A model generated the notes under the pieces. The model saw nothing but the letters and a program-made list of their open reading frames with translations, made no database searches and was not told the DNA's origin. The position numbers were made by a program, and so were the translations under genes. DNA of 64,000 bases from Pseudoroseicyclus_A sp041714655 (GTDB lineage: Bacteria > Pseudomonadota > Alphaproteobacteria > Rhodobacterales > Rhodobacteraceae), in NCBI RefSeq assembly GCF_041714655.1, contig NZ_CP168219.1, positions 3,162,001 to 3,226,000 on the forward strand, written 5' to 3'. This document shows, in pieces, positions 59,906 to 64,000 of the stretch (position 1 is its first letter; every line of letters starts with the position of its first letter).

Positions 59906-60079
59906 GTGATCTTCAAGATCATCACGCTCTTCCTCGTCTTCATGGCCGTGCTCGCCATGTTCGGACGGCTGCGCATGCCGCGCCTCCCCGGGCTCGGCGG
60001 CAAGCGCCTGCAAAAGACCTGCCCGGACTGCGGCCGGCCGCGGATCGGCAAGGGGCCCTGCCCCTGCGGGGCGACATGA
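59906..60079 (+). CDS. 57-residue membrane protein with C-terminal zinc ribbon
   Basis: The frame starts GTG at 59906 and is in no standard family I can name. An N-terminal transmembrane helix (IFKIITLFLVFMAVLAMFG) is followed by a basic linker and a treble of Cys pairs: CPDCG, then CPC in GPCPCGAT, suggesting a small zinc ribbon on the cytoplasmic side. It starts seven bases after the S49 peptidase stop, and its stop overlaps the antiporter start by four bases (ATGA). Tight coupling on both sides argues that it is real. I recall similar short proteins in other Rhodobacterales. Confidence 0.85.
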   Translation: MIFKIITLFLVFMAVLAMFGRLRMPRLPGLGGKRLQKTCPDCGRPRIGKGPCPCGAT

Positions 60080-61050
60080 TCGACTGGGTCTTCGTCGCCA
60101 TCGGGATCGTGATCCTCCTCTTCGCCGGCGATGCGCTGGTGAAGGGCGCGGTGAACCTGTCGCTCAGGCTCGGCATCCCGGCGCTCGTCGTCTCGCTCAC
60201 CGTCGTCGCCTTCGGCACCTCGGCGCCGGAGCTGCTCGTCTCCGTCGCCGCCGTGCTGGGCGGCTCGCCCGGGCTCGCGCTCGGCAACGTGGTGGGGAGC
60301 AACATCGCCAATGTGCTGCTGATCCTCGGCCTGCCGGCGCTGGTCGCCCCCATCGTCGCCGGCGGGCTCGACGTGAGGACCTCCTACATCCAGATGCTCG
60401 GCGCGACGCTGCTGGTCATCCTTCTCGCCGGCATCGGCGGGGCGCTCTTCCGCTTCGACGGGCTGATCCTCCTAGCGGCGCTCGGCGTCATCCTGTGGAT
60501 GACCACGCGAGGCGCCCTCAAGGCGCGCCGCGAGAGCCGCGCCGCCGCCGACGCGGCGCCTGACGAGGCCCCGGAGGAAACGCCGGAGGGCGCCGACCCC
60601 TCGATGCGCGGCCTGACCATTGGGCTCCTCATCTGCGCCGGGCTCATCGGACTGCCGATCGGCGCGCATCTGCTGGTCACCGGCGCGACGGAGATCGCGC
60701 TGCGCTGGGGCGTGTCGGAGACGATCATCGGCCTGACGCTGGTGGCGGTCGGCACCTCGCTGCCCGAGCTCGCCACCTCCTTCGCCGCGGCGATGCGCCG
60801 GCAGACCGACGTGATCATCGGCAACGTCATCGGCTCGAACTTCTTCAACCTGCTGTGCATCCTCGGGATCTCCACCCTCTTCGGCCGCATCCCGATGACG
60901 GCCGAGACGTTCTGGGCGGACTTCCCGATGCTGCTCGTCTCTTCCCTGCTTCTCGTGCCGCTCGTCTTCTTCAAGCGCGACATCACCCGCCTCTGGGGGG
61001 TGGCTTTCATCGCCCTCTACGTCGGCTTCGTGCTCGTGGTGCTGCTGTGA
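60076..61050 (+). CDS. Calcium/sodium antiporter, YrbG-like
   Basis: This CaCA-superfamily membrane protein has 324 residues and about ten helices in two inverted repeats. The alpha-repeat motifs are FGTSAPELLVS...GNVVGSNIANVLLILG in the first half and VGTSLPELATS...GNVIGSNFFNLLCILG in the second, with the conserved Glu and Asn residues. A charged cytoplasmic loop (about residues 150-180) separates them. It is coupled to both neighbours by overlapping codons. The ion assignment is by family. Confidence 0.95.
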   Translation: MIDWVFVAIGIVILLFAGDALVKGAVNLSLRLGIPALVVSLTVVAFGTSAPELLVSVAAVLGGSPGLALGNVVGSNIANVLLILGLPALVAPIVAGGLDVRTSYIQMLGATLLVILLAGIGGALFRFDGLILLAALGVILWMTTRGALKARRESRAAADAAPDEAPEETPEGADPSMRGLTIGLLICAGLIGLPIGAHLLVTGATEIALRWGVSETIIGLTLVAVGTSLPELATSFAAAMRRQTDVIIGNVIGSNFFNLLCILGISTLFGRIPMTAETFWADFPMLLVSSLLLVPLVFFKRDITRLWGVAFIALYVGFVLVVLL

Positions 61051-61835
61051 GCGTGAGGCCGCGGGCCCTCGTCACCGGCGCCGGCGCCCGCATCGGCCGC
61101 GCCATGGCGCTGGCCCTCGGCGCGCGCGGCATCGACGTGGCGCTCCATTGCAACCGCAGCCGCGAGGGCGCCGAGGCGGCGGCCGACGAGATCCGCGCCA
61201 TGGGCCGGACGGCCGCCGTGGTGCAGGCCGACCTGACGGATGCCGAGGCGGTCGCCGGGCTCGTCCCCGCCGCGGCCGAGGCGCTCGGCGGGCCGCTCAC
61301 GCTCCTCGTCAACAACGCCTCGAGCTTCCATTTCGACCGGCTGGAGAGCGCGACCGCCGCCTCCTGGGACGAGAACATCGCCACCAACCTCCGCGCGCCG
61401 CTCTTCCTGCTGCAGGCCTTCGGCGCGCAGGCGCCGGAGCCCTTGACCGACGATCACGGCGAGGCCATCGCGCAGGCGCTCTGCATCAACATGCTCGACC
61501 AGCGCATCGCCAAGCCGGCGCCGGAGCTGATGACCTACACGATCGCCAAGATGGGCCTCTGGGCGCTGACGCGCACCGCCGCCCAGGCGCTGGGGCCGAA
61601 GGTGCGCGTGAACGGCATCGCGCCGGGCTCGACGCTGTCCGCCGAGAGCGAGCCCGAGGCCCGCTTCCGCGCCCGCCGAAAGGCCGGAGTGCTCTCGCGC
61701 GGCACCGACCCCGCGGATATCATCGCCGCCCTCGGCTACCTTCTCGAGGCGAAGACGGTGACCGGCCAGGCCATCATCGTCGACGGCGGCCAGCACCTCA
61801 TCTGGGAAAAGCTCGACAGCGCCCAATGGAGCTGA
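61047..61835 (+). CDS. SDR family oxidoreductase, pteridine-reductase-like
   Basis: This 262-residue short-chain dehydrogenase has the cofactor motif VTGAGARIGRAMALAL, where the following NRSR suggests NADP preference, then LLVNNASSF (NNAS) and catalytic YTIAK. VNGIAPGSTL and the C-terminal GQAIIVDGGQHL are typical. The replaced Ser region and the overall pattern resemble PTR1/FolM-type pteridine reductases; the substrate is uncertain. It starts with GTG overlapping the antiporter stop (GTGA). It is followed by 276 non-coding bases before uvrC. Confidence 0.9.
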   Translation: MSVRPRALVTGAGARIGRAMALALGARGIDVALHCNRSREGAEAAADEIRAMGRTAAVVQADLTDAEAVAGLVPAAAEALGGPLTLLVNNASSFHFDRLESATAASWDENIATNLRAPLFLLQAFGAQAPEPLTDDHGEAIAQALCINMLDQRIAKPAPELMTYTIAKMGLWALTRTAAQALGPKVRVNGIAPGSTLSAESEPEARFRARRKAGVLSRGTDPADIIAALGYLLEAKTVTGQAIIVDGGQHLIWEKLDSAQWS

Positions 61836-62034
61836 CCGGCCTGCCCCTCCGGCATCTTGTCCAGACCCGTCACCGAGCGTTTACAAATCCTTAACGATTC
61901 CAGCGTTTTAGAACTTGGAAAGTTTTTTCCGACATAGATACAATGACTTGCCGCGGTGACGTTTTTTTGAGCAATGCGAGGAAGTGCCATGAAGGCAAGG
62001 GAAAATCCCGCGCCGCGTGGAATTCCCCCCAGGA
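61836..62034 (+). promoter_or_regulatory. A+T-rich uvrC upstream region
   Basis: Roughly 61880-61970 is markedly A+T-rich (TTTACAAATCCTTAACG, GTTTTAGAACTTGGAAAG, GTTTTTTTGAG) in an otherwise very G+C-rich sequence. A possible promoter is TTGTCC near 61857 with TTTACA 17 bases further on. I see no SOS box of the alphaproteobacterial GTTC-N7-GTTC type. Confidence 0.45.
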
Positions 62035-62084
62035 TTATCCACAGGAACGGTGGATGCCTTCTCCCTTGCGCCCTCCGCGCCTAA
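61989..62084 (+). CDS. Possible 31-residue leader peptide before uvrC
   Basis: The ATG at 61989 is preceded by GAGGAAGTGCC, a good ribosome-binding site, and encodes a basic peptide (MKARENPAPRGIPPRI, then IHRNGGCLLPCALRA) ending in TAA at 62082. The next ATG follows immediately. It could be a leader peptide or a chance frame, and no family is recognised. The DnaA box at 62035 lies inside it. Confidence 0.3.
   Translation: MKARENPAPRGIPPRIIHRNGGCLLPCALRA
62035..62043 (+). promoter_or_regulatory. Perfect DnaA box
   Basis: TTATCCACA matches the DnaA-box consensus exactly and lies just after an A+T-rich tract, 69 bases before the uvrC start. It is the only perfect box I noticed in a spacer here. 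A single box more often means DnaA-controlled transcription than an origin. Confidence 0.6.
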
Positions 62085-62111
62085 ATGGAATCGCATGAGG
62101 GGAATCACGCG

Positions 62112-63992
62112 ATGAGTACCGAGCCCGACATCCCCGCCAGCCAGCGGGCCGCCAAGACCGGCCCCGCGGTGATCGGCGCCTATCTGAAGACGCTCGGCGC
62201 CGGCCCGGGCGTCTACCGTATGCTCGATGCCGAGGCGCGGGTGCTCTATGTCGGCAAGGCGAAGAACCTCAAGGCCCGCGTCAGCTCCTACGCCCGCTCC
62301 GGCCCGCATTCGCCGCGCATCGCCCGGATGATCGCCGACACCGCGTCGATGATGTTCCTCTCGACCCGGACAGAGACGGAGGCGCTGCTGCTCGAGCAGA
62401 ACCTCATCAAGCAGCTCAAGCCGCGCTACAACGTGCTCCTGCGCGACGACAAGTCGTTCCCCAACATCCTCGTCAGCCACGAGCACGGCTATCCGCAGAT
62501 CAAGCTGCACCGGGGCGCCAAGAGCGAGCGCGGCGACTACTACGGCCCCTTCGCCGGGGCCGGCGCCGTCCGCCGGGTGCTCAACCAGCTTCAAAAGGCG
62601 TTCCTGCTCCGCAACTGCTCCGACAGCACCTTCGAGAGCCGGACGCGCCCCTGCCTCCTCCACCAGATCCGCCGCTGTTCGGCGCCCTGCGTCGGGCTGA
62701 TCTCGCAGGAGGATTACATGGAGAGCGTCAAGGATGCCGAGCGCTACCTGACCGGCAAGTCCACCGCCGTGCAGGCGCAGCTCGCGACCGAGATGCAGGC
62801 CGCCTCCGACGCCATGGAATTCGAGCGCGCCGCCGCGCTCCGCGACCGGATCCGGGCGCTGACGCTGGTGCAGACGAACCAGGGCATCAACCCCGCCGGC
62901 GTGACGGAGGCGGATGTCGTGGCGCTGCACCGCGATGGCGGGCAGGCCTGCGTGCAGGTCTTCTTCATCCGCGCCAACCAGAACTGGGGCAACCGCGATT
63001 TCTACCCGCGCCTCAACGGCGAGGAGGATGCCTCCGAGATCATGCAGGCCTTCCTCGGCCAGTTCTACCAGAGCCACGAGCCGCCGCGGCTGATCCTCAC
63101 GAACACCGGCCTCGACGACCCGCAGCTGATGGCCGAGGCTTTGTCGGAGAAGCTGGGGAGGAAGGTCGAGATCGCCGTCCCCCAGCGCGGCGAGAAGGCC
63201 GAGCTGGTCGGCCATGCCGCCCAGAACGCCCGCGAGAGCCTGGCCCGGAAGATGAGCGAAAGCGCCACCCAGGCGCGGCTCCTCGACGGGCTGGCGGAGG
63301 CCTTCGGCCTCGAGGCGCCGCCGCGGCGGATCGAGGTCTATGACAACAGCCACATCATGGGCACCAACGCCATCGGCGCGATGATCGTGGCCGGCCCCGA
63401 GGGGTTCGAGAAGAGCCAGTACCGCAAGTTCAACATCAAGGACGAAACGCTGACCCCCGGCGACGACTTCGGCATGATGAAGGAGGTCCTGACCCGCCGA
63501 TTCCAGCGCCTCCTGAAGGAGGACCCCAACCGCGAGAGCGCCGCCTGGCCGGACCTCCTGCTGATCGACGGTGGTCAGGGGCAGGTCAGCGCGGTGCACG
63601 AGGTGATGGCCGAGCTCGGGGTGGAGGACATCGCGATGATCGGCGTCGCCAAGGGCGTCGACCGCGATCTCGGCAAGGAGGAGTTCCACCGCCACGGCAC
63701 GCGGCCGATGGCGCTCCGGCGGGGCGATCCGGTGCTCTATTTCGTGCAGCGGCTCCGCGACGAGGCGCACCGTTTCGCCATCGGCACCCACCGCGCCAAG
63801 CGCGCCAAGGCGGTGATGGCCAACCCTCTGGACGAGGTCCCCGGCGTCGGCGCCGCCCGCAAGCGCGCCCTCCTCGCCCATTTCGGCTCCGCCAAGGCGG
63901 TGAGCGGCGCGGCGTTGGCCGACCTCAAGGCGGTGGACGGGATTTCGGAGGCGATGGCCGAGAAGATCTACGCGCATTTCCACGCGGGGTGA
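62112..63992 (+). CDS. uvrC: UvrABC system protein C
   Basis: UvrC makes both incisions in nucleotide excision repair. The 626 residues have the N-terminal GIY-YIG nuclease (GPGVYRMLDAEARVLYVGKAKNLKARVSSY, about 38-67), a central Cys-rich part (LLHQIRRCSAPCVGLIS), the UVR motif (AASDAMEFERAAALRDRI), and the RNase H-like second nuclease beginning IEVYDNSHIMG with LLLIDGGQGQ. It ends in helix-hairpin-helix motifs (EVPGVGAARKRALLAHFGSA). The ATG at 62112 has GAGGGGAA upstream; an ATG at 62085 lacks one. Confidence 0.97.
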   Translation: MSTEPDIPASQRAAKTGPAVIGAYLKTLGAGPGVYRMLDAEARVLYVGKAKNLKARVSSYARSGPHSPRIARMIADTASMMFLSTRTETEALLLEQNLIKQLKPRYNVLLRDDKSFPNILVSHEHGYPQIKLHRGAKSERGDYYGPFAGAGAVRRVLNQLQKAFLLRNCSDSTFESRTRPCLLHQIRRCSAPCVGLISQEDYMESVKDAERYLTGKSTAVQAQLATEMQAASDAMEFERAAALRDRIRALTLVQTNQGINPAGVTEADVVALHRDGGQACVQVFFIRANQNWGNRDFYPRLNGEEDASEIMQAFLGQFYQSHEPPRLILTNTGLDDPQLMAEALSEKLGRKVEIAVPQRGEKAELVGHAAQNARESLARKMSESATQARLLDGLAEAFGLEAPPRRIEVYDNSHIMGTNAIGAMIVAGPEGFEKSQYRKFNIKDETLTPGDDFGMMKEVLTRRFQRLLKEDPNRESAAWPDLLLIDGGQGQVSAVHEVMAELGVEDIAMIGVAKGVDRDLGKEEFHRHGTRPMALRRGDPVLYFVQRLRDEAHRFAIGTHRAKRAKAVMANPLDEVPGVGAARKRALLAHFGSAKAVSGAALADLKAVDGISEAMAEKIYAHFHAG

Positions 63993-64000
63993 GGGGGCCT

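Noticed and set aside
61900..61930. SOS box before uvrC
   Set aside because: GAAC occurs once (AGAACTTGG) but the second half at seven-base spacing is absent.

Overview
This window is a stretch of a high-GC alphaproteobacterial chromosome, most likely from the Rhodobacterales (Rhodobacteraceae or Paracoccaceae). The case rests on several points: the fliC-flaF-flbT-DUF1217 flagellar block, the gene order ubiE-ubiB / mutM / enoyl-CoA hydratase / rpsT / dnaA, a SAM/SAH riboswitch in front of metK (a riboswitch class known from this order), an EcfG-type general-stress promoter, and intergenic hairpin repeats of a style common in this group. Most of the window is core chromosome. I saw no tRNA, rRNA, CRISPR array, prophage or transposase gene.

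Layout. 1-7900: partial unknown protein, then flagellar genes (DUF1217, flbT, flaF, fliC, a FlgN-like chaperone and a FlgJ rod-binding protein on the minus strand; fliK and flgD on the plus strand). 8400-12900: ubiquinone genes ubiB and ubiE facing mutM, enoyl-CoA hydratase and rpsT. 13200-22200: replication block dnaA, dnaN, recF, gyrB, interrupted by a higBA toxin-antitoxin locus whose toxin gene has a nonsense codon, and by GNAT, VOC and LysE genes. 22300-32200: redox and small-molecule genes (Old Yellow Enzyme, arsH, lolA, a lytic transglycosylase, hspQ, gamma-glutamyltransferase, fRMsr, two GFA-family proteins, kbl-tdh threonine catabolism). 32500-38000: phoH-ybeY-corC-lnt-metK. 38300-45500: dapE, rhodanese, a general-stress membrane protein, FAD and NAD oxidoreductases, uracil-DNA glycosylase, phosphoesterase, LysE exporter, moaB. 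45600-54300: RND efflux pair, DsbD-N-like protein, yqgE, Nudix, Pi transporter. 54400-64000: tlpA/argH with overlapping divergent start codons, two tiny lipoproteins, ABC-2 exporter, S49 peptidase, a 57-residue zinc-ribbon membrane protein, a Ca/Na antiporter, an SDR and uvrC.

The least expected content is in the spacers. At least three families of structured repeats recur. (i) A composite element of about 230-300 bp has five copies, all in the same orientation. It is built of two arms of about 45 bp that pair with each other around a conserved core containing TTGCACCATAAA, and it is bounded by a short GTAGGGTGGG palindrome. (ii) A hairpin-pair unit ending in a GAGGTATTTGG-like tail has eight copies. 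(iii) A GCTCGGCCCGCCC hairpin occurs alone and at the right end of some copies of (i). All lie 3' of genes; none lies in a divergent promoter region. They are the best candidates here for something undescribed.

Other points worth a second look: loss of all structural-zinc cysteines in threonine dehydrogenase, loss of three of four Fe-S ligands in a family-4-like uracil-DNA glycosylase, decayed copies of the ubiB 3' end, and an A+T-rich segment with a perfect DnaA box in front of uvrC.
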